A stretch of 64,000 nucleotides of DNA from Enterobacter sp. SA187. GTDB taxonomy: Bacteria > Pseudomonadota > Gammaproteobacteria > Enterobacterales > Enterobacteriaceae. Position 1 is the first letter of the stretch. Every line of letters begins with the position of its first letter. The position numbers and the translations under genes are program-made. Location of the stretch: NCBI RefSeq assembly GCF_001888805.2, contig NZ_CP019113.1, positions 1,798,001 to 1,862,000 of the forward strand. Direction: 5' to 3'. Shown piece after piece: positions 34,967 through 43,993 of this stretch. Below the pieces are notes generated by a model. It searched no databases. It saw only the letters and a list, made by a program, of their open reading frames with translations, and was not told the origin of the DNA.

Positions 34967-35560
34967 ATGGATACTTTACGCATTGGCTTAGTGTCAATTT
35001 CAGACCGCGCATCAAGCGGTGTCTATGAAGACAAAGGGTTGCCCGCGCTGGAAAGCTGGCTGACGCGCGCCCTCAAAACCCCCTTTACGCTGGAAACCCG
35101 GCTGATCCCCGATGAGCAGGCCATCATCGAGCAGACGCTGTGCGAGCTGGTGGATGAGATGAGCTGTCACCTGGTGCTGACCACCGGCGGCACCGGCCCG
35201 GCGCGTCGTGACGTCACGCCGGACGCCACGCTGGCGGTCGCCGATCGTGAAATGCCTGGCTTTGGCGAACAGATGCGCCAGATCAGCCTGCACTATGTGC
35301 CCACGGCGATCCTTTCCCGCCAGGTGGGGGTGATCCGTAAACAGGCGCTGATCCTTAACCTTCCCGGCCAGCCGAAATCCATTCAGGAAACCCTGGAAGG
35401 CGTGAAAGCCGCCGATGGCAGCCCGCTGGTGCACGGTATTTTTGCCAGTGTACCGTATTGTGTACAGCTGCTGGATGGTCCCTATGTGGAGACACATCCG
35501 GAAGTGGTAGCAGCATTTCGTCCTAAAAGCGCAATACGCGAAATAAACGGCCAAAAATAA
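34967..35560 (+). CDS. mog: Molybdopterin adenylyltransferase
   Basis: Adenylates molybdopterin before molybdenum insertion. 197 residues from ATG 34967 (ACGGA upstream); ATG 34961 is also possible. MoaB/Mog motifs: ISDRASSGVYEDKG near the N-terminus, LVLTTGGTGPARRDVTPDA (about 69-87) and LNLPGQPKS. Sits 111 bp after talB. Confidence 0.97.
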   Translation: MDTLRIGLVSISDRASSGVYEDKGLPALESWLTRALKTPFTLETRLIPDEQAIIEQTLCELVDEMSCHLVLTTGGTGPARRDVTPDATLAVADREMPGFGEQMRQISLHYVPTAILSRQVGVIRKQALILNLPGQPKSIQETLEGVKAADGSPLVHGIFASVPYCVQLLDGPYVETHPEVVAAFRPKSAIREINGQK

Positions 35561-35679
35561 GCCTTTTGTGACATAACCTGAGCTGCCTGTGGCGTGCTGA
35601 ATTATTTACGATATAGTAATTTTTACTTTACATGCTGTATCGAAAATAACGTCAATTCACCTCTGCACAATGGTCGGTT

Positions 35680-36987
35680 ATGTCACATTACACACGCCCT
35701 CTGAATCGTCAGGATGTCAAAACGCTCTCCCTCGCTGCCCTTGGCGGGGCGCTGGAGTTTTATGACTTCATCATCTTCGTCTTCTTTGCCGCCGTTGTCG
35801 GCGAGCTGTTTTTCCCTGCGGATATACCGGAATGGCTGCGCCAGGTGCAGACCTTCGGTATTTTCGCCGCCGGTTACCTGGCGCGTCCGCTGGGCGGCAT
35901 CATCATGGCGCACTTTGGCGATCTGGTGGGGCGCAAAAAGATGTTCACCCTGAGCATCCTGCTGATGGCGATCCCGACGCTGGCGATGGGTCTGCTGCCG
36001 ACCTATGCCTCCATTGGTATCGCCGCGCCGCTGTTGCTGCTGCTGATGCGCCTGTTGCAGGGGGCGGCGATTGGCGGTGAAGTGCCGGGGGCCTGGGTTT
36101 TTGTTGCCGAGCATGTGCCGGGCAACCGTATCGGTATCGCCTGCGGCACGCTGACCGCCGGGCTGACCGTGGGGATCCTGCTGGGCTCGGTGGTGGCGAC
36201 GCTGGTTAACACCAGCCTGACGCCACAGGCGGTGCACGATTACGGCTGGCGTATTCCGTTCCTGCTGGGGGGCGTGTTTGGTCTGATTGCCATGTATCTG
36301 CGCCGCTGGTTGCAGGAGACGCCCATTTTCCTCGAGATGCAGCAGCGTAAAGCGCTGGCCCAGGAGTTGCCGGTGAAGGCCGTGGTGGTCAGGCACCGGA
36401 AAGCGGTGGTGGTATCCATGCTGCTGACCTGGCTGCTGTCGGCGGGGATCGTGGTGGTGATCCTGATGTCCCCCGTCTGGCTGCAAAAACAGTATGGTCT
36501 TGCGCCTGCGCTCACCTTACAGGCCAACAGTATCGCCACCATTATGCTGTGCATCGGCTGTCTGCTGGCGGGGCTGGCGGCGGATCGCTTTGGGGCGAGC
36601 AAAACCTTTATTACCGGCAGCCTGCTGCTGGCCTGCTCAAGCTGGCTGTTTTACCACCTGGCGGGGGCGCATCCGCAATATCTCTTCGCGCTCTATGGCC
36701 TGGTGGGGCTGTGCGTCGGCGTAGTGGGGGCGGTGCCTTATGTGATGGTGCGGGCTTTCCCGGCGGAAGTGCGTTTTACCGGCATCTCCTTCTCCTATAA
36801 CGTCTCTTACGCCATTTTTGGCGGCCTGACGCCGATTGCCGTCACCATGCTGATGGGCGTCTCGCCAATGGCGCCCGCGTGGTACGTGCTGGCGCTGTCG
36901 CTGGTGGGGTTAGGGCTGGGCGTCTGGCTGCGCCAGGATCTGTATCATGACGATACGGTCGCGGAGCAGCCGCTTCAGCAGATGTAA
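35680..36987 (+). CDS. MFS transporter, metabolite:H+ symporter (MHS) type
   Basis: 435 residues with 12 predicted membrane helices. The segment between helices 2 and 3 reads ARPLGGIIMAHFGDLVGRKK, the classic MFS motif of the MHS subfamily (citrate, ketoglutarate, proline/betaine carriers). The early DFIIFVFF and the later RLLQGAAIGGEVPGAWVFVAEH also fit. Substrate unknown. It stands between mog and satP, where K-12 has nothing; I do not know a standard gene name. It ends at a bidirectional hairpin shared with the exported-protein gene. Start ATG 35680 has only a weak ribosome-binding site. Confidence 0.9.
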   Translation: MSHYTRPLNRQDVKTLSLAALGGALEFYDFIIFVFFAAVVGELFFPADIPEWLRQVQTFGIFAAGYLARPLGGIIMAHFGDLVGRKKMFTLSILLMAIPTLAMGLLPTYASIGIAAPLLLLLMRLLQGAAIGGEVPGAWVFVAEHVPGNRIGIACGTLTAGLTVGILLGSVVATLVNTSLTPQAVHDYGWRIPFLLGGVFGLIAMYLRRWLQETPIFLEMQQRKALAQELPVKAVVVRHRKAVVVSMLLTWLLSAGIVVVILMSPVWLQKQYGLAPALTLQANSIATIMLCIGCLLAGLAADRFGASKTFITGSLLLACSSWLFYHLAGAHPQYLFALYGLVGLCVGVVGAVPYVMVRAFPAEVRFTGISFSYNVSYAIFGGLTPIAVTMLMGVSPMAPAWYVLALSLVGLGLGVWLRQDLYHDDTVAEQPLQQM

Positions 36988-37018
36988 AAAAAATGCAGAG
37001 CCTGGCTCTGCATTTTTG
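36988..37018. terminator. Bidirectional terminator after the MFS gene
   Basis: ATGCAGAGCC-T-GGCTCTGCAT flanked by A-run and T-run (AAAAAAAATGCAG ... CTGCATTTTTGTTTT). It can serve the MFS gene (+) and the exported-protein gene (-). Confidence 0.9.
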
Positions 37019-37026
37019 TTTTACGC

Positions 37027-38472
37027 TCAGCGCAGGATGGTGACGTCTGAGAACGTGAAGCGTTTTTTCTTCCCGTCTTCCTGATAGCCGATGCGGATAA
37101 ATACCCGCAGATCTTCTATCCACGCGTAATCGCTGCTCATCGCTTTGCCATCGCCGCGATCGTCGGTGCAGCTCAGTTCCAGATAACGTCCGCTGAAACG
37201 CTTACTGAGCGCGGAGGCTGATTGCCACTCCTCTTCTGCCCGGCACAGCTGGCTTTTCGTTTTCTCTTTCCCGGCGCTTTTGCCGTCGGCAAGCAGGGTC
37301 TGCCAGCGGTATTCACCGCCCGGCTGCGGCGGCAGGCTGAAGCTGCTGTCCAGCGTCTGCCCGACCAGCGGCGCAGGATTCATCGAATCCCATTCCCGGA
37401 TGTTGACGATATTAAACAGCCGCTGATACTGCGAATAAAAGGTCACATTGCCCAGCGTCAGCGTATCCAGCGCCAGGGTGGAGCCATCCGGCAGCACGTC
37501 GATGCGGGTGACGGAGGTTTCATTGACGTCATCGGCCCAGTGCTGGGTGTAGGTCAGGCGGGTGAAGGCGGGATGCTGATCGGGGCGGGTCATCGCCTGG
37601 CTGATACCCTCAGCGGCCTGTTTGCCCAGCGGATAACGCTGGATGGGGCCAGGTTCGTTCTGCGGGAAATCCGGCGGCGTCAGTTGGTTTTCCGCAGGGG
37701 TTTTCTCCCGCGCCACCAGCGGGCCGCTGCCGGTAAACTCATGCAGATCTTTTACGCCGCACAGGGTTTTCGCCACTTTTGCCAGCGGCGGGGCGAGCGG
37801 GGTGAATTTCGCCGCGATGGGCGTCTGGCTGTCGGTAACAAACTGCTTATCCAGCGCAAAGTGGTTAAGCGCCATGCCCTCGCCGGTTTCGCAGTTAAGC
37901 ATCATCTCGTCAATTTTCATTGAGTAAGGCGCGGCATACTTTTCGTCACGGTAAATGCGCGCGTAATCGGTGGCGAGCCGCACTTTCAGCATCCGCTCTT
38001 CACGCTGACTGTTGTTCACATCCACATACAGGCGATCAGCCTGGTCGTCGGCGGAGGATAGCCCTGCCCAGCGCGGTTCCGGCACATTTTTCTGGCACAC
38101 GTCCAGCTCGGTTTTGGTGGCGAACAGGCTGTCAGCATCAGGTTCAAAGGGAGTGCCCGGCGTATAACGGGAAATGGAATTCATGCTATAGACGCGCAGA
38201 GAGGGGCGGGATTTTGCCTGCACGTCCATAAACAGCAACGTTTTTTGCTGCGTGCGGCAGTCGATATTCATCCACATATCATTGGCATCGCCGCTCGCCA
38301 GCGAGACGCGAAAAATAGCGTTAATGGTATCGCCCATGCGCACGGTGCTGCCGGGTAGCCATTCAACATTGGTGACGGCGGGAGCGGGTGGCATGGGGAT
38401 CGCCCGCGCCGGTGCTGTCGCTATCAGCCCCAGAGAGAGTAACCCCAACGGAAGGGGAGATAACCGCATCAT
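37027..38472 (-). CDS. Exported protein of unknown function
   Basis: 481 residues with a clear signal peptide (MMRLSPLPLGLLSLGLIATA to PARA, about residues 1-24) and no further membrane segment, so probably periplasmic. ATG 38472 follows AAGGACTGCCG. The body has several spaced cysteines (WMNIDCRTQ, LDVCQKN, MLNCETGEG, TLCGVKD, SQLCRAEEE, LELSCTDD), consistent with disulfides in an oxidising compartment. I do not recognise a family or catalytic motif. It forms a single-gene unit between two near-identical terminators. Confidence 0.8.
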   Translation of the reverse strand: MMRLSPLPLGLLSLGLIATAPARAIPMPPAPAVTNVEWLPGSTVRMGDTINAIFRVSLASGDANDMWMNIDCRTQQKTLLFMDVQAKSRPSLRVYSMNSISRYTPGTPFEPDADSLFATKTELDVCQKNVPEPRWAGLSSADDQADRLYVDVNNSQREERMLKVRLATDYARIYRDEKYAAPYSMKIDEMMLNCETGEGMALNHFALDKQFVTDSQTPIAAKFTPLAPPLAKVAKTLCGVKDLHEFTGSGPLVAREKTPAENQLTPPDFPQNEPGPIQRYPLGKQAAEGISQAMTRPDQHPAFTRLTYTQHWADDVNETSVTRIDVLPDGSTLALDTLTLGNVTFYSQYQRLFNIVNIREWDSMNPAPLVGQTLDSSFSLPPQPGGEYRWQTLLADGKSAGKEKTKSQLCRAEEEWQSASALSKRFSGRYLELSCTDDRGDGKAMSSDYAWIEDLRVFIRIGYQEDGKKKRFTFSDVTILR

Positions 38473-38548
38473 CGGCAGTCCTTGTTAAAAAGAAAGAGCT
38501 GATGAAAATACCGCATTTTTGCGCGGCAGGACAATGACGCGGCGCGAG

Positions 38549-38584
38549 GGCAAAAAAAATGCAGAGCCAGGCTCTGCATTTTAA
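38549..38584. terminator. Terminator after satP, inverted copy of the 36988 hairpin
   Basis: AAAAAAAATGCAGAGCC-A-GGCTCTGCATTTT. This is the exact reverse complement of the ATGCAGAGCC-T-GGCTCTGCAT stem at 36988-37018. On the minus strand it is followed by a run of eight T, so it ends satP. Confidence 0.9.
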
Positions 38585-38596
38585 TAAGCAGGGAGA

Positions 38597-39163
38597 TTAG
38601 CGCTTTTCACCAATTGGCAGCACGGTGCGGCCAAATTGTTCGTTCAGGACTTCACCCATCGCCAGGTAAATGGCGCTTGCGCCGCAGACCAGGCCAATCC
38701 AGCCAGCAATATGCACAATGCTTTCGTTGTCCGCCAGGTGACCGGCGCACAGCAGGGCAAACAGCACGGTCAGGCTCAGGAATACGAACTGCAGCATGCG
38801 CGGGCCTTTCAGCGTACCGAAGAACATAAACAGGGTGAACACGCCCCAGATGCCCAGATACACGCCGAGGAAATGGCCGTCAGCCGCAGCCGCCAGACCC
38901 ATTTTCGGCAGCAGCAGAATGGCGACCAGCGTCAGCCAGAAAGAGCCGTAAGAGGTAAAGGCGGTTAAACCAAAGGTATTGCCTTTTTTAAATTCCAGCA
39001 GACCTGCAAAAATCTGCGCGATACCGCCGTAGAAAATACCCATCGCCAGGATCACGCCATCCAGCGGGAACATACCAATATTGTGCAGGTTGAGCAGAAT
39101 AGTGGTCATGCCGAAGCCCATTAAGCCCAGCGGTGCCGGATTAGCCAACTTAGTGTCGCCCAT
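38597..39163 (-). CDS. satP: Succinate-acetate/proton symporter SatP
   Basis: 188-residue inner-membrane protein of the GPR1/FUN34/YaaH family with six helices. The family signature NPAPLGLMGFGMTT is at the N-terminus (about 8-21). Imports acetate and succinate with protons. In K-12 yaaW and yaaI lie between satP and dnaK; here satP is directly divergent from dnaK. Confidence 0.96.
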   Translation of the reverse strand: MGDTKLANPAPLGLMGFGMTTILLNLHNIGMFPLDGVILAMGIFYGGIAQIFAGLLEFKKGNTFGLTAFTSYGSFWLTLVAILLLPKMGLAAAADGHFLGVYLGIWGVFTLFMFFGTLKGPRMLQFVFLSLTVLFALLCAGHLADNESIVHIAGWIGLVCGASAIYLAMGEVLNEQFGRTVLPIGEKR

Positions 39164-39313
39164 AAGTCCTCAAGGAAAAAATCATCATTAAAATGGTGAA
39201 AGTAAAAGCCCACGCCAGGGATAGAGGAGGCGGGGCGCGGCATCATAATGAGCGGCGGTCACGGTGTCTATGATCTGAACAGGGTGAAATTAAAAAATTT
39301 TTTAGCCGCCCCC

Positions 39314-39341
39314 CTTGATGCCTTCCTTTACGACCCCATCT
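39314..39341 (+). promoter_or_regulatory. Sigma-32 heat-shock promoter of dnaKJ
   Basis: -35 CTTGATG (39314-39320), 13-bp spacer, -10 CCCCATCT (39334-39341), preceded by CCCC. This matches the RpoH consensus and the known E. coli dnaK P1 closely, about 120 bp upstream of dnaK. Confidence 0.88.
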
Positions 39342-39462
39342 TGTAGTCAACCGAAGTGAGTGGATCTGAAAAAAACACTCAGGGGGCAGTTGAAAGCCAT
39401 TCATTTGCCCTTATTACAGATCCACAACCACATGATGACGAATTTTTAGTGGAGACGTTTAG

Positions 39463-41379
39463 ATGGGTAAAATTATTGGTATCGACCTGGGTACAACCAA
39501 CTCTTGTGTAGCGATTATGGACGGCACCACTGCACGTGTGCTGGAGAACGCCGAGGGCGATCGCACCACGCCTTCTATCATTGCTTATACTCAGGACGGT
39601 GAAACTCTCGTTGGTCAGCCGGCTAAACGTCAGGCCGTGACAAACCCGCAAAATACCCTTTTTGCGATTAAACGCCTGATCGGTCGCCGCTTCCAGGACG
39701 AAGAAGTTCAGCGTGACGTGTCCATCATGCCGTACAAAATCATTGCTGCCGATAACGGCGATGCCTGGCTTGATGTGAAAGGCACCAAAACCGCACCGCC
39801 GCAGATCTCTGCTGAAGTGCTGAAAAAAATGAAGAAAACGGCGGAAGATTATCTGGGCGAACCAGTAACTGAAGCGGTTATCACTGTTCCGGCTTACTTT
39901 AACGATGCGCAGCGTCAGGCGACCAAAGACGCCGGCCGTATCGCAGGCCTGGAAGTAAAACGTATCATCAACGAACCGACCGCTGCGGCGCTGGCTTACG
40001 GCCTCGACAAAGAAGTGGGCAACCGTACTATCGCGGTTTATGACCTGGGCGGCGGTACTTTCGATATCTCCATTATCGAAATCGACGAAGTTGACGGCGA
40101 AAAAACCTTCGAAGTTCTGGCAACCAACGGTGATACTCACCTCGGTGGTGAAGACTTTGACAGCCGTATGATCAACTACCTCGTTGAAGAATTTAAGAAA
40201 GACCAGGGCATCGACCTGCGCAATGACCCGCTGGCTATGCAGCGTCTGAAAGAAGCGGCAGAAAAAGCGAAAATCGAGCTGTCTTCCGCACAGCAGACCG
40301 ACGTGAATCTGCCGTACATCACCGCAGACGCCACCGGTCCGAAACACATGAACATCAAAGTGACTCGCGCGAAACTGGAAAGCCTGGTCGAAGACCTGGT
40401 AAACCGTTCCATCGAGCCGCTGAAAGTGGCGCTGCAGGACGCTGGCCTGTCTGTTTCTGACATCAACGACGTTATTCTGGTCGGTGGTCAGACGCGTATG
40501 CCAATGGTTCAGAAGAAAGTGGCTGAGTTCTTCGGCAAAGAGCCGCGTAAAGACGTTAACCCGGACGAAGCAGTGGCAATCGGTGCCGCGGTTCAGGGCG
40601 GCGTGCTGACCGGTGAAGTGAAAGACGTTCTGCTGCTGGACGTTACCCCGCTGTCGCTGGGTATCGAAACCATGGGCGGCGTGATGACTCCGCTGATCAG
40701 CAAGAACACCACTATCCCGACCAAGCACAGCCAGGTGTTCTCGACGGCGGAAGATAACCAGTCTGCGGTAACTATCCACGTGATTCAGGGTGAGCGTAAA
40801 CGCGCTTCTGATAACAAATCACTGGGTCAGTTCAACCTCGACGGTATCAACCCGGCGCCGCGCGGTATGCCGCAGATCGAAGTGACCTTCGACATCGATG
40901 CCGACGGTATCCTGCACGTTTCCGCGAAAGACAAAAACAGCGGCAAAGAGCAGAAAATCACCATCAAGGCGTCTTCTGGTCTGAACGAAGAAGAAATCCA
41001 GAAAATGGTGCGCGATGCTGAAGCGAACGCGGAATCTGACCGTAAGTTCGAAGAGCTGGTACAGACCCGCAACCAGGGCGACCATCTGCTGCACAGCACC
41101 CGTAAGCAGGTTGAAGAAGCAGGCGATCAGCTGCCGGCTGACGACAAAACCGCTATCGAGTCTGCGCTGAGCGCGCTGGAAACTTCTCTGAAAGGCGAAG
41201 ATAAAGCCGACATCGAAGCGAAAATGCAGGCGCTGGCCCAGGCTTCTCAGAAGCTGATGGAAATCGCTCAGCAGCAGCATGCACAGCAGCAGGCGGGCGG
41301 TGCTGACGCTTCTGCGAACCATGGCAAAGATGACGACGTTGTCGACGCTGAGTTCGAAGAAGTTAAAGACAAAAAATAA
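39463..41379 (+). CDS. dnaK: Chaperone DnaK (Hsp70)
   Basis: ATP-dependent folding chaperone, also antagonist of sigma-32. 638 residues, as in E. coli. Nucleotide-binding domain motifs: GIDLGTTNSCVAIMDG (6-21), VYDLGGGTFDISIIE (about 193-207), and VILVGGQTRMPMVQ (about 337-350). The linker DVLLLDVTPLSLGIETMGG follows, then the substrate-binding domain, the helical lid and a C-terminal EFEEVKDKK tail. Start ATG 39463 follows GTGGAGACG. Operon with dnaJ (84-bp gap). Confidence 0.99.
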   Translation: MGKIIGIDLGTTNSCVAIMDGTTARVLENAEGDRTTPSIIAYTQDGETLVGQPAKRQAVTNPQNTLFAIKRLIGRRFQDEEVQRDVSIMPYKIIAADNGDAWLDVKGTKTAPPQISAEVLKKMKKTAEDYLGEPVTEAVITVPAYFNDAQRQATKDAGRIAGLEVKRIINEPTAAALAYGLDKEVGNRTIAVYDLGGGTFDISIIEIDEVDGEKTFEVLATNGDTHLGGEDFDSRMINYLVEEFKKDQGIDLRNDPLAMQRLKEAAEKAKIELSSAQQTDVNLPYITADATGPKHMNIKVTRAKLESLVEDLVNRSIEPLKVALQDAGLSVSDINDVILVGGQTRMPMVQKKVAEFFGKEPRKDVNPDEAVAIGAAVQGGVLTGEVKDVLLLDVTPLSLGIETMGGVMTPLISKNTTIPTKHSQVFSTAEDNQSAVTIHVIQGERKRASDNKSLGQFNLDGINPAPRGMPQIEVTFDIDADGILHVSAKDKNSGKEQKITIKASSGLNEEEIQKMVRDAEANAESDRKFEELVQTRNQGDHLLHSTRKQVEEAGDQLPADDKTAIESALSALETSLKGEDKADIEAKMQALAQASQKLMEIAQQQHAQQQAGGADASANHGKDDDVVDAEFEEVKDKK

Positions 41380-41463
41380 TCGCCCTTTGAACGGGTAAAT
41401 ACTGGCACGGGCGAAGAGGTTTCCTCTCCGCCCGTGCACGCATGTGAGGGGCAGAAAAAAAAG

Positions 41464-42600
41464 ATGGCAAAGCAAGATTATTACGAGATTTTAGGCGTTT
41501 CCAAATCAGCGGAAGAGCGTGAAATCAAAAAGGCGTACAAACGCCTGGCCATGAAATTTCACCCGGACCGCAACCAGGGCGATAAAGAGGCCGAAGCCAA
41601 ATTCAAAGAAATTAAAGAAGCCTACGAAGTCCTCACTGATGCCCAGAAACGTGCCGCTTACGACCAGTACGGCCATGCTGCGTTTGAACAGGGCGGCATG
41701 GGTGGCGGCGGTGGTTTTGGCGGCGGCGGAGCCGACTTCAGCGATATTTTCGGCGACGTGTTTGGCGATATTTTCGGTGGTGGTCGCGGGCGTCAACGGG
41801 CGTCGCGTGGGGCTGACTTACGTTACAACATGGAGCTGACGCTCGAAGAAGCCGTGCGTGGCGTTACCAAAGAGATCCGCATTCCGACGCTGGAAGAGTG
41901 TGACGTTTGCCACGGCAGCGGCGCGAAAGTGGGGACGCAACCGCAGACCTGTCCGACTTGTCATGGTTCCGGTCAGGTACAAATGCGCCAGGGCTTCTTT
42001 GCCGTGCAGCAGGCGTGTCCGCACTGTCAGGGCCGCGGTTCGATCATTAAAGATCCGTGCAACAAATGTCACGGTCATGGCCGCGTAGAGAAGAGCAAAA
42101 CCCTGTCGGTTAAAATCCCGGCGGGTGTTGATACCGGCGACCGTATCCGTTTGTCCGGCGAAGGTGAAGCAGGGGAGCACGGCGCACCGGCAGGGGATCT
42201 GTACGTTCAGGTGCAGGTGAAACAGCACCCGATCTTCGAACGTGAAGGCAATAACCTGTACTGCGAAGTGCCGATCAACTTTGCGATGGCAGCGCTTGGC
42301 GGCGAAATCGAAGTGCCGACGCTGGATGGCCGCGTGAAGCTGAAAGTGCCTCATGAAACGCAGACCGGTAAACTGTTCCGTATGCGCGGCAAGGGCGTGA
42401 AATCCGTGCGCGGCGGCGCGCAGGGCGACCTGTTATGCCGCGTGGTGGTGGAAACCCCGGTGGGCCTGAACGAGAAGCAGAAACAGCTGCTGAAAGATCT
42501 GCAGGACAGCTTTGGTGGGCCGACGGGCGAACACAACAGCCCGCGCTCCAAAAGCTTCTTCGACGGCGTGAAAAAGTTCTTTGACGATCTGACCCGTTAA
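41464..42600 (+). CDS. dnaJ: Co-chaperone DnaJ (Hsp40)
   Basis: Delivers substrates to DnaK and stimulates its ATPase. 378 residues (E. coli 376), start ATG 41464. J domain with HPD in KFHPDRN (about 33-35), then a Gly/Phe-rich linker. Four CxxCxGxG zinc repeats are present: CDVCHGSG, CPTCHGSG, CPHCQGRG and CNKCHGHG. C-terminal peptide-binding domains follow. Transcribed with dnaK from the sigma-32 promoter. Confidence 0.99.
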   Translation: MAKQDYYEILGVSKSAEEREIKKAYKRLAMKFHPDRNQGDKEAEAKFKEIKEAYEVLTDAQKRAAYDQYGHAAFEQGGMGGGGGFGGGGADFSDIFGDVFGDIFGGGRGRQRASRGADLRYNMELTLEEAVRGVTKEIRIPTLEECDVCHGSGAKVGTQPQTCPTCHGSGQVQMRQGFFAVQQACPHCQGRGSIIKDPCNKCHGHGRVEKSKTLSVKIPAGVDTGDRIRLSGEGEAGEHGAPAGDLYVQVQVKQHPIFEREGNNLYCEVPINFAMAALGGEIEVPTLDGRVKLKVPHETQTGKLFRMRGKGVKSVRGGAQGDLLCRVVVETPVGLNEKQKQLLKDLQDSFGGPTGEHNSPRSKSFFDGVKKFFDDLTR

Positions 42601-42626
42601 TCCGAAGACGGCTGTCTTTGCACAAA

Positions 42627-42658
42627 ACCGATACCTTTTACCGGGTATCGGTTTTTTT
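42627..42658 (+). terminator. dnaKJ terminator
   Basis: ACCGATACC (42627-42635) / GGTATCGGT (42644-42652) followed by seven T. Confidence 0.92.
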
Positions 42659-42774
42659 ATTGCTTCAATACTCGGGAAAACTGAGTTATTAGTCAGTGAT
42701 AATCTGCTTTTATCGAACCTTCATTCTCTTTAAGATGGCCCCACATGTGCTTCGTTGTCGGAGAGAAAAGAATA

Positions 42775-43938
42775 ATGAAGGTCTTACATCGTTTTATTAA
42801 CAGCGACGCCTCTGGTGGCGTTACGCTGATCGTTGCTGCCCTGCTGGCGATGATTATGGCGAACCTCGACGCGACCAGCGGCCTGTATCGTGATTTTCTC
42901 AGCATCCCGGTGGAGTTAACCGTTGGATCCCTTGAGATCCATAAAGATATGCTGCTGTGGATCAATGACGCCCTGATGGCCGTCTTCTTCCTGGCCATTG
43001 GCCTGGAAGTGAAAAGCGAACTGGTGCAGGGATCGCTGGCGACGCGCCAGCAGGCCGCTTTTCCGGTCATCGCCGCTTTAGGCGGTATGGTCCTTCCAGC
43101 GCTTATCTACCTGCTGTTTAACGTTCACGATCCCATTGCCCGTCACGGCTGGGCGATCCCTACCGCCACCGATATTGCCTTTGCCCTGGGCGTGCTGGCG
43201 TTACTGGGGAACCGCATTCCGGTGGCGCTGAAGATTTTCCTGATGGCGCTGGCGATTATCGATGACCTGGGCGCGATCCTGATCATCGCACTGTTCTACA
43301 CCAGCCAGCTGTCGATGCTGTCGCTGGGCGTGGCGGCCGCGGCGATAGTGGTGCTGGCGCTGCTCAATGCCCTGAACGTGCGGCGGACGGGGATTTATAT
43401 TCTCGTGGGACTGGTGCTGTGGACGGCGGTGCTGAAGTCCGGCGTGCACGCGACTATCGCCGGGGTGATCATCGGCTTCTTTATCCCGCTGAAGGAAAAA
43501 GACGGCGTCTCACCGGCAAAAAATCTGGAGCACGTGCTGAGCCCCTGGGTGAGCTGGCTGATCCTGCCGCTGTTTGCCTTTGCCAATGCGGGCGTTTCGC
43601 TTCAGGGGATCACGCCGACCAGCCTGGCCTCCATGCTGCCGCTGGGTATTATTGCCGGTCTGTTTATCGGTAAGCCGCTCGGTATTACCCTCTTTACCTG
43701 GCTTGCGCTGCGCCTGAAGCTGGCGAAACTGCCGCACGGCACGGCGTTCAACCAGATTATGGCCGTGGGCGTGCTGTGCGGGATTGGCTTCACCATGTCT
43801 ATCTTTATCACCACGCTGGCCTTTGCCGAGCTGGAGCCGGAGCTGGTGGGTCTGGCGAAGCTGGGGATCCTGCTCGGGTCGTTGGTCTCCGCCGTGGTGG
43901 GCTACGTCCTGCTGCGCTCGCGGTTAAAGCCCGTATAA
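42775..43938 (+). CDS. nhaA: Na+/H+ antiporter NhaA
   Basis: Electrogenic inner-membrane antiporter exporting Na+ or Li+ in exchange for protons, strongly pH-dependent. 387 residues (E. coli 388) from ATG 42775 (GGAGAG upstream), with 12 helices. The paired Asp of the ion site are in ALAIIDDLGAILI (about 163-164), and IPTATDIAFALG is intact. Followed 55 bp later by its activator nhaR. The K-12 hokC/IS186 block before nhaA is absent. Confidence 0.98.
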   Translation: MKVLHRFINSDASGGVTLIVAALLAMIMANLDATSGLYRDFLSIPVELTVGSLEIHKDMLLWINDALMAVFFLAIGLEVKSELVQGSLATRQQAAFPVIAALGGMVLPALIYLLFNVHDPIARHGWAIPTATDIAFALGVLALLGNRIPVALKIFLMALAIIDDLGAILIIALFYTSQLSMLSLGVAAAAIVVLALLNALNVRRTGIYILVGLVLWTAVLKSGVHATIAGVIIGFFIPLKEKDGVSPAKNLEHVLSPWVSWLILPLFAFANAGVSLQGITPTSLASMLPLGIIAGLFIGKPLGITLFTWLALRLKLAKLPHGTAFNQIMAVGVLCGIGFTMSIFITTLAFAELEPELVGLAKLGILLGSLVSAVVGYVLLRSRLKPV

Positions 43939-43993
43939 CTGACAAATGCAGGCTGCCCTGAGCAGCCTGCGCTGTCACGGGCAGGAGAAGGTT

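Noticed and set aside
39379..40779. Long minus-strand frame (466 codons) opposite dnaK
   Set aside because: Antisense dnaK frames are a known artefact of its codon bias; no independent support.
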